DNA from: Capillidium heterosporum
Taxonomy: Eukaryota > Entomophthoromycota > Entomophthoromycetes > Entomophthorales > Capillidiaceae
Length of the DNA stretch: 64,000 bases
Assembly (NCBI GenBank): GCA_016630905.1
Contig: WBMQ01000008.1
Coordinates: 992,001 to 1,056,000 of the forward strand
Direction: 5' to 3'
Position 1 is the stretch's first letter. Each line of letters starts with the position of its first letter. The notes under the pieces are model-generated. The model made no database searches and was not told the DNA's origin. It worked only from the letters and a program-made list of their open reading frames with translations. Shown in pieces: positions 22,469 through 36,127 of the stretch. Made by a program: the position numbers and the translations under genes.

Positions 22469-24300
22469 TTAAAGGTTGTCGTAGTGCAAGCTTTTGATAC
22501 TACTCAGCAAATATTCTATAACCGACCATCGCTGCTTGTACTTGTGTAGTAAATCAATGATTTGTTGGTTGTGGCTTATAAGCAGTTCTACGACCTTAGG
22601 TCGCACTTTGAACTGCAGCAGGGATTTGGTAATTCGGTTTAGAAAGAGTAGAATGGGCATAAGCAGTATCCACTTGAAGTATACGCCCGAATTTATGTAG
22701 TGCTCCTGGTGGTATATGATAGCCTTAGTAGCTAACAGGACTGATATAATCAGTTTGAATCTCACAACTTAGGTTGAAGAACTTGGATAACTTGACACGT
22801 AGCTTGAAAAAGTTATAGGTGTGTATTAACTCCTCCGCACCTTTGATGTTGGCGAATAAACCGTAAATGTCTAAAATTGTACCCATATACGAAATGAACG
22901 GGTGTATAAGAGCAGGATCTTCAGGCACTTCGAGTAAGTTAGGGTTTAGAGGCATTGGTCCTTGCGTAAATGGTTCCATGAAATAGGCCCGTTGCAGTTT
23001 AATCTCTAAAGCCATGGCTTCTAAAAGGTACTTATTGGAATCGGGTACCAGTTTGGAGTGCTTGCATTTTTCGATATACATCAGGTATCTATACTTTAGC
23101 TCGGCATTTCGACTGTAGATATCCCCTAAACCTATGATAAAAAGTAGACTGAGGTATGGTTGGTTGTGGCTGACGATTAAATTAGGTACAACCGGTAACG
23201 ACTTTATAGTATCACTATCGATTTCCTTAAAGTACACTGGTTTCCTACAATGAAAGAACTTGTACAGGTACATCTCGAACATCTTGGGAGGTGGGAAACA
23301 GGTCATTTGGCCGAAGCACAACTTGTGGTAGATGCGCAAATGGATTTCGTTCCGAATTTTATCGTACTTTGAGCAATCCAAATGTATACCTAGCAGATGG
23401 GCAATACGTACCGAGTGGCAGTGGTAGAACTTTTGTGACGAGATCAGTGGGCTATCGATATCTTTACTGGTGATGATAGAGAGCAAAGTGCTTGCCATAA
23501 GCAGAGGTAGGGTTGGCTGTAGGTAGCACCGTTTGTAGAGGTTGAAGACCCTTAGGGCAAATTCTTCTTTGAGTACAGGAACCAGTGGTAGAGCTTCAAA
23601 GTTGTTGGAAGCTAGTAGGCATATAGTATACAGTAAAAGAGCCGTGCTGTTTTCCTTCTTCTGATACCTAAGTAAGTAATCTAAATAAACTTTGGGGACA
23701 ATTTGTTGGTAATATCCGATATTAAAATAGTACAGGTCTATCAAATGGTTTACTAGAGCTTCGGTCAAATAAAAGTCTCTTCTTAAAGGTAGTAGTGGCT
23801 TATTCTCGGTATTGATTGTTGGGAATTGAAACTGGCTCGTGAATGCCTTAATAATCGTTACGAAGCTCTGCGGGTAGATCTCAGCACTCGTCCATTTCTT
23901 CGCCTTCAAATCGAACGAGAGCAAAATATTTTGACTGATGTTATTTGGACTCGTAATGCTGACAACAGTAACGTACTTGCCTATATTCATAGGAGGCGGG
24001 AAGCTGCTTATAGATTTTGAATTTGAACTCGCAGGTGTTGCCCTTCAATTTTTTAAAGTCGGAAACCGTCATGTTAGGGTCCAAATACTCGCACCGCACC
24101 CCACTCTTCGCACACTGAGCACATGCTGGCTTGACTTTGTCACAGTACTGTTTGCGTATCTTGCAGTTGACGCAGGAGACCTTCTTTTTGGCGAAATAAA
24201 GATATGTGCAGTTGATCCCCAGCTCCTTACAGCGTTGACACTCTAACTCTACGTTGTTGCATTTGACTCTAGTTGTCCTACAGTTGTCACACGCTACCAT
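22469..24300 (-). pseudogene. Double Zn2Cys6 transcription factor, frameshifted (copy 3)
   Basis: Same family as 2836-4635. It starts MVACDNCRTTRVKC; both binuclear clusters are complete, the second being CVNCKIRKQYC then CAQC. Two single-base insertions relative to copy 1 break it. One is near 23997, where YKQLP should continue PPMNIGKYVTVV; the other is near 22757, where LSCEI should continue KLIISVLLATK. With both ignored, the alignment is continuous to the tail QRWSVIEYLLSSIK. The C-terminus is about ten residues longer than in copy 1. The family signature GPMPLNPNLLEVPEDPALI is present. It is likely a pseudogene, unless the indels are sequencing errors. Confidence 0.7.
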
Positions 24301-24780
24301 ATTAATTCAAAGTAAAAGAGAAAACAGTCCGTTTCATTTGCCAATTTAAGCTAGTTTCATTGTAAGACTTCGTAGAATTATATTGCAAGAATGCAGATTC
24401 GCTCTTTTCCCTTGGCTCGTTTAGGAATAGGAGTCAGTTTGAAGTGTAAATAACATTTATTTGGCAATACTCCAACACTTAAAGCTTGGCTTCTCCATAA
24501 GCTTATTTAAAGAACTTCTATGGGTAAATGGATGCAGAGTAGTCCTCCGACTGTAGACTGTCGCTATGGAAAAGTGTAGCCGACCAATGTTCCATTAATG
24601 CGATGCTTAGAACTTCAAGCATTTTATAGGCTTTATAAAGGATTTCAGATTCATTAGAGCTCTATTATTATAGAACTTGGCCATATTTCTTCAAACTGTA
24701 AAATATTAAATGAAGATATATACATGCCCATTACACCGTTCATTTGCATAGAGTAACAAGTGTCGGTATAAACATGTACT

Positions 24781-24852
24781 ACTCAGTTCAGCAAAACTGG
24801 ACAACCTTTCTTAAATTGAACTTAAAAAATATATAGTTTTGCTGAATTGAGT
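24781..24852. repeat. Short hairpin with 18-bp inverted arms
   Basis: Arms 24781-24798 and 24835-24852 are inverted copies with one mismatch (ACTCAGTTCAGCAAAACT on the left). The 14-base word TTCAGCAAAACTGG within it recurs in inverse orientation at 50885-50898, inside another hairpin. This suggests a small dispersed element. Confidence 0.5.
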
Positions 24853-24931
24853 GATAGCTATCGAATACAATGGTCTACTTTACATTGCTGTTCTTGGATA
24901 GGGTATTTGACACTTTTCCATCAATTTCATA

Positions 24932-25076
24932 CTACTCTGGACCATTAAAAGGGCTACGTTCCTATAGTATACTGTTCACATAATTTGAGAAATTTTACAA
25001 TTGAACTTGCCAAAAAGCACCATATATTTGTGAACAGTATATTGTGAGATTGTAAGCCTTTTAATGGTTAGAGTAG
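24932..25076. repeat. Fold-back element, MITE-like (about 145 bp)
   Basis: The ends are imperfect inverted repeats: CTACTCTGGACCATTAAAAG on the left pairs with CTTTTAATGGTTAGAGTAG on the right. A second inner inverted pair, TATACTGTTCAC and GTGAACAGTATA, brings the arms close together. No coding content. Size and form fit a non-autonomous terminal-inverted-repeat element; no clear target-site duplication was identified. Confidence 0.5.
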
Positions 25077-25876
25077 TTATTTGAAACTTTACCTTTTTAT
25101 GTTGTTTGAAACAGATATCAGGTTCATTAGACTAGATGTTTTTAGAAACTGATAATAATCGTTCCAAATTTATTAACGCTTAAATATAATATATATTTAC
25201 ATAATGGACAGAAAATTTAGAATTTTTGTTATATTTCTAAGCAATTTATAGATTGGAATCATTTTGTTCATAAAAACTGGGATAGTTTTTACTGATTAAT
25301 TCGTGAAAGTTACCCAAATATTTCTAAACAAGATAAGCTTATTTAACACGGTTGTGAATCTTCAAATAGATAAATACTCCAAAAATATATAATGTATCAA
25401 CCATTACTATATTCCAAATATTCCATTGTTTAAATTCTGTACATAATACTTGTTACAATTTTATTTCAGCACCACTAACAAAAAGACAAATCAATAATTT
25501 CAAAGAGTATTCGTACAGTTTTACTAAAGAAGTTTGCAAAATTTATCATTTTAAAAGTTAAAGACCTACACCTATATAGCTATATAAAACATGTGTGATA
25601 TGAAGCAATTATTCTAAACTGTATAATTGATTTATGTATGAGTTAGCTGCAAAGTGTAGAAATAAATTAGAAAATTGGTTATAGAGAGATGTATTAAAAG
25701 ACAGAAACAATTAAACTGGAGTGTTAAAATGCAAGGCTAAGATTCTACCAATACATTAGTAGGATGCTGGTAGATGTATTTTTGTAATATTATAGCTATT
25801 ACATAAATATAAAACTATGAATATAATAAAAGTAACAAATTTAAATGAAAACTAAAGCCATCTTCAGGATAATCCT

Positions 25877-26984
25877 TTAATTCTTAGCCTGAGTGGGTGG
25901 GAACTTATTCCACCAAAACTCGGCTACATCCTTCCTTCTACAGATCCAAGCCTGGTCCTCAAACTCCTTCAAAAATTCCAAAAACTTGACTAAAGCCATA
26001 AACCTGCCTGGCTTCCCAACAATCCTACAGTGTAGCCCGACATTCAATATTAACGAATTCCCCTGTTCAGCCTCGTACAACCCAGTCAAAAAGGAATCCT
26101 TAAGGTAGTTGAAGAACTGGTCACTGTTGACGAACCCAGGTGAAACATGGAACTTCATATCGTTGTTGTCCAAGGTGTAGGGGATCTTCAGGTAGGGTTG
26201 GTCGTTTACGTAGGTGTAGTAGGGTAGGTCGTCGTTGTAGGCATCGGATTCGTACATGAGTTTGGTATCGTACTTGCTAAAGGTTTTTAAAAGTCGCTTG
26301 GGTTGGTCGCCGTTGTTCCGTCCAGTATACCATCCAACTGGAGCACTACCGTTGTTCACTGCCTTTATGGCGTCGATTGCCTGTTCCATGTGCTTGAGTT
26401 CGGTCTCCTCGGAGAGGGCATCGTAGTCAATCCATCTACAACAAGTTAGATCAGCCAAGCTAAAGCAACGTACCTGTAGTGGTGGCTACACAGTTCATGA
26501 CCGTCGGCTACTGCCCGTTTCAGTGGGAGCGGGTTAAGCTCGGCAGCTTTACCGATGACAAATAGAGTGATTGGGTAGTTGTGCGCTTTGAACAGGTCCA
26601 AGATTCGGTGGACCCCTACTCTACTGCCGTATTCGAAGTAGGACTCGGTTGCTAAAATATGTTAGTAAAATGGCGTTATTTACTGGACTACATAAATCCC
26701 GTTGGTTGACTCTTGGAGTTAGACCAGGCACCTAAAATATGTATTAAATGTATGGTGGTAGGTATTGATTTACCTCATTTAAGTAAATTTCCGAGTGATC
26801 ATCTTCATTTACTATAGTATGCTCTCCACCCTATTCCATAAGATGAATATGCATGTGTATAGATGGATAAATAGAGTACCTCTTCAAAGTTCAATACGAA
26901 GGATAGGGCTAGCTTGGTGCCGTTTGGCCATACGAATTTAGGTCTCGAGTAACCGTAGCCTACTAAATCACGTTGTTGTTCCAT
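25877..26984 (-). CDS. PuuE-type allantoinase (polysaccharide-deacetylase fold), left copy
   Basis: Metal-dependent allantoinase of the NodB/polysaccharide-deacetylase superfamily. It opens allantoin to allantoate in purine nitrogen recovery; the relatives are often mislabelled chitin deacetylase. Exons 26984-26880, 26830-26774, 26731-26692, 26651-26474 and 26435-25877 give 312 aa, the normal length. It starts RDLVGYGYSRPKFVWPNGTK, as PuuE does. Conserved blocks are LSFVLNFEEGGEH, DLSTESYFEYGSRVG, GHELCSHHYRWIDYDALSEE (metal-ligand His residues), PVGWYTGRN, IPYTLDNNDMKF and LNVGLHCRIVGKPGRFMAL. No signal peptide is present, consistent with an intracellular allantoinase rather than a wall chitin deacetylase. 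It is divergent from the dehydrogenase gene. The 193-residue C-terminal translations of this copy and the one at 34986-36093 are identical. Confidence 0.88.
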
Positions 26985-27140
26985 ACTTTGATTTATAAAG
27001 GCAATAAAGAGCTTGAGCTTTTGTTGTTATATGGATTTCTTTGATGGCAACGTCATCAAGGAGTTAAGCATTCCTTGAAAAACTCCCAGCAACAAAAATG
27101 TAGCTGGCGATCTACTTATGTAAGGTAATTAAGCTACCGA

Positions 27141-27162
27141 AGCTGGATGTATATATCCAGCT
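27141..27162. promoter_or_regulatory. Palindrome in the allantoinase/dehydrogenase divergent promoter (left arm)
   Basis: Arms AGCTGGAT and ATCCAGCT are a perfect 8-bp inverted repeat with a 6-base AT centre, in the roughly 500-bp space (26985-27485) between the two divergent starts. A dimeric regulator site is a possible reading. A TATATA stretch follows near 27421, about 60 bases upstream of the dehydrogenase ATG. Confidence 0.35.
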
Positions 27163-27485
27163 GCAATGCTGCTTTTATAAACTTGGATTGGATATGGCGG
27201 TGTCTACATTTTTGGCTATGTATACTTTTCGTTGTAAGACCCACCCAAACTAGGAATAAAAATGCGGACTTCTACTGAAGCTCCCTAATCCTTCTACAAC
27301 ACAACCAACCGTTTAAGCTGGGAGGATATACCTTCAAGCAAAATGGGTGCTAACCTTGTATCGATGCAACAAGTTTTAAACCTATGGCTTACCTGTTGCG
27401 AAAATTCAACATCCTAAAGTATATATAAGGATGATGAGTACGAAAGTTATAAATTGAGCTTTATTTCTTTCACCAATTATTGCAA

Positions 27486-28601
27486 ATGGGACTGTTAACT
27501 TTCGAAAATCTAACCTACAAGAAACAAGACCTCAGCGGTAAGGTGGCTATAGTAACTGGTGGAAACATAGGTATATCCTCCCAACCTCAATTCCCAACTA
27601 ACTCTATTAAAAAGGTATAGGATTGGAGACAGTACGCGGGCTAGCCTCCATGAATTGTAAAGTCTACCTCCTGTGCCGTAACGAATCGAAGGCTTTAAAG
27701 GCAATCGAAGAAGTCGTCAAAACCACCAATAACCCTCACCTTCACTTCCTCAAAGTGGATTTGAGTAGCTTTCAGTCGGTAAAGCAGGTGGTAGACGAGT
27801 TCAATAAGTTGGAGCCCAAGCTGGATCTGTTGATCAACAATGCAGGCTTAGTGAAGATGGATCCGGTAGTTACTGAGGATGACGTCGAAACTACTTTGCA
27901 GGTGAACAATGTCTATCATGGTATTCTAATGCTATTCCTGTAGTGTAACTATTTTGCACCGGTACTGCTGATCCATTTGTTGCTGCCCAAATTGAAACTT
28001 GGACAGGATGCTAGAGTTGTCAACGTAGCAAGCGATGGTGCTTTTATCAAATAGTATACCAATCTAATACCTTCAAACTAGAGCATAAGAAAGGCAAATT
28101 CGACTTGAACAACTTGACTGGGCTAGACAAAGACCAAAAATTCGACACCATGCTCTTTTACCAAACCTCCAAGCTGTACTTGATCATGACTACCTTCTAT
28201 CTAGCCCAAAAGCTAAAGTCCTCCAACCTAATCTTAGCTTCTACCCATCCCGGTTTCGTCTCTACCGATATTGGTACCTTTTACCTTGCCTGTCCAACAT
28301 ACCCTTACTAATTTAATTGATAGCAAGTAAACCCGACTTCCAAGTTAAGTGGTACTATACCATCCTGTCCCTCTTGTTCCGTCTGGCACAACTCTTTATA
28401 GCTAGAGAGCCGGAGCAGGGAGCTGTCACCACCCTACATGCTGGTGTAGATCCAGATGTTACTATCGAGAACAGTGGAAGCTACTGGGATTCTTGTAAAA
28501 TTTACAAGCTGGATGCTAGCGTAGTTGGAGATGACGCCAAGTTGAAGGAGCTGTACTTGAAGACTTGTAAGGTTTTGGAGGTGGAGCCCATTGCCGATTA
28601 A
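27486..28601 (+). CDS. Short-chain dehydrogenase/reductase (retinol dehydrogenase-like), intact left copy
   Basis: NAD(P)-dependent oxidoreductase of the classical SDR fold; substrate unknown. Five exons (27486-27570, 27615-27901, 27944-28037, 28082-28273, 28324-28601) join in phase to 311 aa. Cofactor motif TGGNIGIG is assembled over the first intron, followed by LINNAG. The strand before the active site is LQCNYFAPVLLIHLLLPKL, recovered only when the 42-nt intron at 27902-27943 is removed. Then come NVASD, the catalytic YQTSK (Y-x-x-x-K) and THPGFVSTDI. Unspliced, the gene seems full of stop codons, but each is removed by an ordinary GT-AG intron. The copy in the right arm has a one-base insertion. 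Confidence 0.88.
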
Positions 28602-28943
28602 ATTCATCGTGCTGTATAGATTGCTTTATAAAACATGCTTTATATTTTAGCTTGGAATTTCGCATTAGTTATTTTGTGGGCTTATAAATTGATTTTTATC
28701 ACTTCAAGCTGCCAGAACATCATCTCAACAATATGCAATTGATGCTATTTTAGCTGTGCCAACCAATATCGATAGATCATGCTTAAATCGATTTCCAATA
28801 ACTTCCAAATTTGTATTGGAATAATTGCTGAACTTAATTTTAGTCAGTTTTGGAAAATATAACTTTGCACATCTCATGAGCAGCTACAATCACCTATACA
28901 GGCGATGTAAGCCACTTAGCTTAGTATAGCATCATCAAGCTGA
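28602..28943. other. Intergenic between convergent genes in left arm
   Basis: 3' flanks of the dehydrogenase and the unidentified gene. Nothing else seen. Confidence 0.5.
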
Positions 28944-29486
28944 TTACTGCAGCTCGGTAGTAGGTTTCTTTTCAAGTTCAGAGTACTCTACGGCGATGCT
29001 TTCAATTGAGTAGCTATCTCTGTAAGCAAACTCCGTTGAACAGAGTGGGTCGCCTTTCTCAAGCAATCTATAAAACAGAATAGCCGAATGTTTTGTATAC
29101 TTTTCAAAGGCTGTCTTGGTCGACACCAGGTTAATTTGTAGATCTGCCTGTAACAACAAACTAGAGCTATAAAAGAAGGACTACATATACCATCTAAAAT
29201 TACTCCTATCAATATATTTGAAACTTTTGGATTTTGTCCAATGGCTAAATGCCTTTTCAAGTATTCCAACTTTAAGCTAAAGATCAGCTATCCCATTCAG
29301 ATAGACTAAGATTTTATATTGGATTTATAAAAAACCGCCTATATCTTTAGATTCAGCATTGGCTATATCTTCTTTAGGTATGTTTAACCCCTTTCTGAAG
29401 GAAAGGATCAAAGTTGGACTTTAGAAGGGTGACAGGAGTAGGCCTACTTTCAATTTGAAATTCCTTACAATTCAGATCTACAGTGC

Positions 29487-32478
<2,992 letters not shown>

Positions 32479-33025
32479 GCACTGTAGATCTGAATTGTAA
32501 GGAATTTCAAATTGAAAGTAGGCCTACTCCTGTCACCCTTCTAAAGTCCAACTTTGATCCTTTCCTTCAGAAAGGGGTTAAACATACCTAAAGAAGATAT
32601 AGCCAATGCTGAATCTAAAGATATAGGCGGTTTTTTATAAATCCAATATAAAATCTTACTCAGTCTATCTGAATGGGATAGCTGACCTTTAGCTTAAAGT
32701 TGGAATACTTGAAAAGGCATTTAGCCATTGGACAAAATCCAAAAGTTTCAAATATATTGATAGGAGTAATTTTAGATGGTATATGTAGTCCTTCTTTTAT
32801 AGCTCTAGTTTGTTGTTACAGGCAGATCTACAAATTAACCTGGTGTCGACCAAGACAGCCTTTGAAAAGTATACAAAACATTCGGCTATTCTGTTTTATA
32901 GATTGCTTGAGAAAGGCGACCCACTCTGTTCAACGGAGTTTGCTTACAGAGATAGCTACTCAATTGAAAGCATCGCCGTAGAGTACTCTGAACTTGAAAA
33001 GAAACCTACTACCGAGCTGCAGTAA
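32479..33025 (+). pseudogene. 5'-truncated copy of the unidentified small gene
   Basis: Corresponds to exons at about 32479-32576 (partial), 32682-32778 and 32826-33025 of the gene at 28944-29559. The repeat boundary removes the first 73 bases of coding sequence, including the ATG and the presequence-like region, so this copy has no start of its own. The rest is unchanged except for an Ile-to-Thr substitution at the start of exon 2 and a 4-base insertion in the first intron. It reveals the order of events: the left copy is the parent structure. Confidence 0.75.
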
Positions 33026-33367
33026 TCAGCTTGATGATGCTATACTAAGCTAAGTGGCTTACATCGCCTGTATAGGTGATTGTAGCTGCTCATGAGATGT
33101 GCAAAGTTATATTTTCCAAAACTGACTAAAATTAAGTTCAGCAATTATTCCAATACAAATTTGGAAGTTATTGGAAATCGATTTAAGCATGATCTATCGA
33201 TATTGGTTGGCACAGCTAAAATAGCATCAATTGCATATTGTTGAGATGATGTTCTGGCAGCTTGAAGTGATAAAAATCAATTTATAAGCCCACAAAATAA
33301 CTAATGCGAAATTCCAAGCTAAAATATAAAGCATGTTTTATAAAGCAATCTATACAGCACGATGAAT
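33026..33367. other. Intergenic between convergent genes in right arm
   Basis: Mirror of 28602-28943. No gene. Confidence 0.5.
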
Positions 33368-34484
33368 TTAATCGGCAATGGGCTCCACCTCCAAAACCTT
33401 ACAAGTCTTCAAGTACAGCTCCTTCAACTTGGCGTCATCTCCAACTACGCTAGCATCCAGCTTGTAAATTTTACAAGAATCCCAGTAGCTTCCACTGTTC
33501 TCGATAGTAACATCTGGATCTACACCAGCATGTAGGGTGGTGACAGCTCCCTGCTCCGGCTCTCTAGCTATAAAGAGTTGTGCCAGACGGAACAAGAGGG
33601 ACAGGATGGTATAGTACCACTTAACTTGGAAGTCGGGTTTACTTGCTATCAATTAAATTAGTAAGGGTATGTTGGACAGGCAAGGTAAAAGGTACCAATA
33701 TCGGTAGAGACGAAACCGGGATGGGTAGAAGCTAAGATTAGGTTGGAGGACTTTAGCTTTTGGGCTAGATAGAAGGTAGTCATGATCAAGTACAGCTTGG
33801 AGGTTTGGTAAAAGAGCATGGTGTCGAATTTTTGGTCTTTGTCTAGCCCAGTCAAGTTGTTCAAGTCGAATTTGCCTTTCTTATGCTCTAGTTTGAAGGT
33901 ATTAGATTGGTATACTATTTGATAAAAGCACCATCGCTTGCTACGTTGACAACTCTAGCATCCTGTCCAAGTTTCAATTTGGGCAGCAACAAATGGATCA
34001 GCAGTACCGGTGCAAAATAGTTACACTACAGGAATAGCATTAGAATACCATGATAGACATTGTTCACCTGCAAAGTAGTTTCGACGTCATCCTCAGTAAC
34101 TACCGGATCCATCTTCACTAAGCCTGCATTGTTGATCAACAGATCCAGCTTGGGCTCCAACTTATTGAACTCGTCTACCACCTGCTTTACCGACTGAAAG
34201 CTACTCAAATCCACTTTGAGGAAGTGAAGGTGAGGGTTATTGGTGGTTTTGACGACTTCTTCGATTGCCTTTAAAGCCTTCGATTCGTTACGGCACAGGA
34301 GGTAGACTTTACAAGTTCATGGAGGCTAGCCCGCGTACTGTCTCCAATCCTATACCTTTTTAATAGAGTTAGTTGGGAATTGAGGTTGGGAGGATATACC
34401 TATGTTTCCACCAGTTACTATAGCCACCTTACCGCTGAGGTCTTGTTTCTTGTAGGTTAGATTTTCGAAAGTTAACAGTCCCAT
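33368..34484 (-). pseudogene. Short-chain dehydrogenase/reductase, right copy with one-base insertion
   Basis: Mirror copy of the gene at 27486-28601, starting at 34484 with the same introns. In the second exon the left copy reads ATGAATTGTAAAG, while this copy reads ATGAACTTGTAAAG on the coding strand (extra base at about 34315). This turns the codons after SMN into a Leu then TAA, so translation would end after about 43 residues, before the LINNAG and YxxxK motifs. Everything downstream that I compared is identical to the left copy. Either one copy has just been inactivated, or the base is a consensus error. Confidence 0.8.
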
Positions 34485-34807
34485 TTGCAATAATTGGTGA
34501 AAGAAATAAAGCTCAATTTATAACTTTCGTACTCATCATCCTTATATATACTTTAGGATGTTGAATTTTCGCAACAGGTAAGCCATAGGTTTAAAACTTG
34601 TTGCATCGATACAAGGTTAGCACCCATTTTGCTTGAAGGTATATCCTCCCAGCTTAAACGGTTGGTTGTGTTGTAGAAGGATTAGGGAGCTTCAGTAGAA
34701 GTCCGCATTTTTATTCCTAGTTTGGGTGGGTCTTACAACGAAAAGTATACATAGCCAAAAATGTAGACACCGCCATATCCAATCCAAGTTTATAAAAGCA
34801 GCATTGC

Positions 34808-34829
34808 AGCTGGATATATACATCCAGCT
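34808..34829. promoter_or_regulatory. Palindrome in the divergent promoter (right arm)
   Basis: Mirror of 27141-27162, with the same AGCTGGAT / ATCCAGCT arms. Confidence 0.35.
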
Positions 34830-34985
34830 TCGGTAGCTTAATTACCTTACATAAGTAGATCGCCAGCTACATTTTTGTTGCTGGGAGTTTTTCAAGGAAT
34901 GCTTAACTCCTTGATGACGTTGCCATCAAAGAAATCCATATAACAACAAAAGCTCAAGCTCTTTATTGCCTTTATAAATCAAAGT

Positions 34986-36093
34986 ATGGAACAACAACGT
35001 GATTTAGTAGGCTACGGTTACTCGAGACCTAAATTCGTATGGCCAAACGGCACCAAGCTAGCCCTATCCTTCGTATTGAACTTTGAAGAGGTACTCTATT
35101 TATCCATCTATACACATGCATATTCATCTTATGGAATAGGGTGGAGAGCATACTATAGTAAATGAAGATGATCACTCGGAAATTTACTTAAATGAGGTAA
35201 ATCAATACCTACCACCATACATTTAATACATATTTTAGGTGCCTGGTCTAACTCCAAGAGTCAACCAACGGGATTTATGTAGTCCAGTAAATAACGCCAT
35301 TTTACTAACATATTTTAGCAACCGAGTCCTACTTCGAATACGGCAGTAGAGTAGGGGTCCACCGAATCTTGGACCTGTTCAAAGCGCACAACTACCCAAT
35401 CACTCTATTTGTCATCGGTAAAGCTGCCGAGCTTAACCCGCTCCCACTGAAACGGGCAGTAGCCGACGGTCATGAACTGTGTAGCCACCACTACAGGTAC
35501 GTTGCTTTAGCTTGGCTGATCTAACTTGTTGTAGATGGATTGACTACGATGCCCTCTCCGAGGAGACCGAACTCAAGCACATGGAACAGGCAATCGACGC
35601 CATAAAGGCAGTGAACAACGGTAGTGCTCCAGTTGGATGGTATACTGGACGGAACAACGGCGACCAACCCAAGCGACTTTTAAAAACCTTTAGCAAGTAC
35701 GATACCAAACTCATGTACGAATCCGATGCCTACAACGACGACCTACCCTACTACACCTACGTAAACGACCAACCCTACCTGAAGATCCCCTACACCTTGG
35801 ACAACAACGATATGAAGTTCCATGTTTCACCTGGGTTCGTCAACAGTGACCAGTTCTTCAACTACCTTAAGGATTCCTTTTTGACTGGGTTGTACGAGGC
35901 TGAACAGGGGAATTCGTTAATATTGAATGTCGGGCTACACTGTAGGATTGTTGGGAAGCCAGGCAGGTTTATGGCTTTAGTCAAGTTTTTGGAATTTTTG
36001 AAGGAGTTTGAGGACCAGGCTTGGATCTGTAGAAGGAAGGATGTAGCCGAGTTTTGGTGGAATAAGTTCCCACCCACTCAGGCTAAGAATTAA
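34986..36093 (+). CDS. PuuE-type allantoinase, right copy
   Basis: Exons 34986-35090, 35140-35196, 35239-35278, 35319-35496 and 35535-36093, 312 aa. The third intron starts at GTAGTC (35279), which restores DLSTESYFEYGSRVG; using the more obvious GTAAAT downstream would break the frame. It matches the left copy in every exon I compared, including the His residues of GHELCSHHYR. Unlike its dehydrogenase neighbour it remains intact in both arms, so two functional gene copies are expected if the assembly is right. Confidence 0.88.
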
Positions 36094-36127
36094 AGGATTA
36101 TCCTGAAGATGGCTTTAGTTTTCATTT

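Larger units (their letters stand above)
24301..25842. other. Intergenic with two fold-back elements
   Basis: No coding frame. It holds two inverted-repeat elements, described separately at 24781-24852 and 24932-25076, and ends where the large inverted repeat begins. Confidence 0.55.
25843..29486. repeat. Left arm of 3.6-kb inverted repeat
   Basis: Pairs in reverse complement with 32479-36127. Boundaries were set where identity ends: outer at AAATGAAAAC (25843), inner after CAGTGC (29486). The arm carries the allantoinase gene, the intact dehydrogenase gene and most of an unidentified gene whose first exon crosses the inner boundary. Differences from the other arm that I could find are one substitution (29283), one 4-base indel and one 1-base indel. 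Coordinates map as x to 61970-x, 61969-x or 61965-x across these indels. Confidence 0.95.
32479..36127. repeat. Right arm of 3.6-kb inverted repeat
   Basis: Reverse complement of 25843-29486. Relative to the left arm it has a 4-base insertion at about 32659-32662, a C at 32686, and one extra G at about 34315 that breaks the dehydrogenase gene. Outside the boundaries (GCACTG at 32479; TTCATTT ending 36127) the flanks are unrelated. Confidence 0.95.

Noticed and set aside
25877-26984. Chitin deacetylase
   Set aside because: No signal peptide, and the RDLVGYG start, WYTGR and VGLHCRIVGKPGR blocks are those of PuuE allantoinase rather than wall-active chitin deacetylases.
27486-28601. Left dehydrogenase gene looks broken by several in-frame stops
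   Set aside because: All stops fall inside GT-AG introns of 42-50 nt with CTAAT branch sites; spliced, the protein is complete with all SDR motifs.
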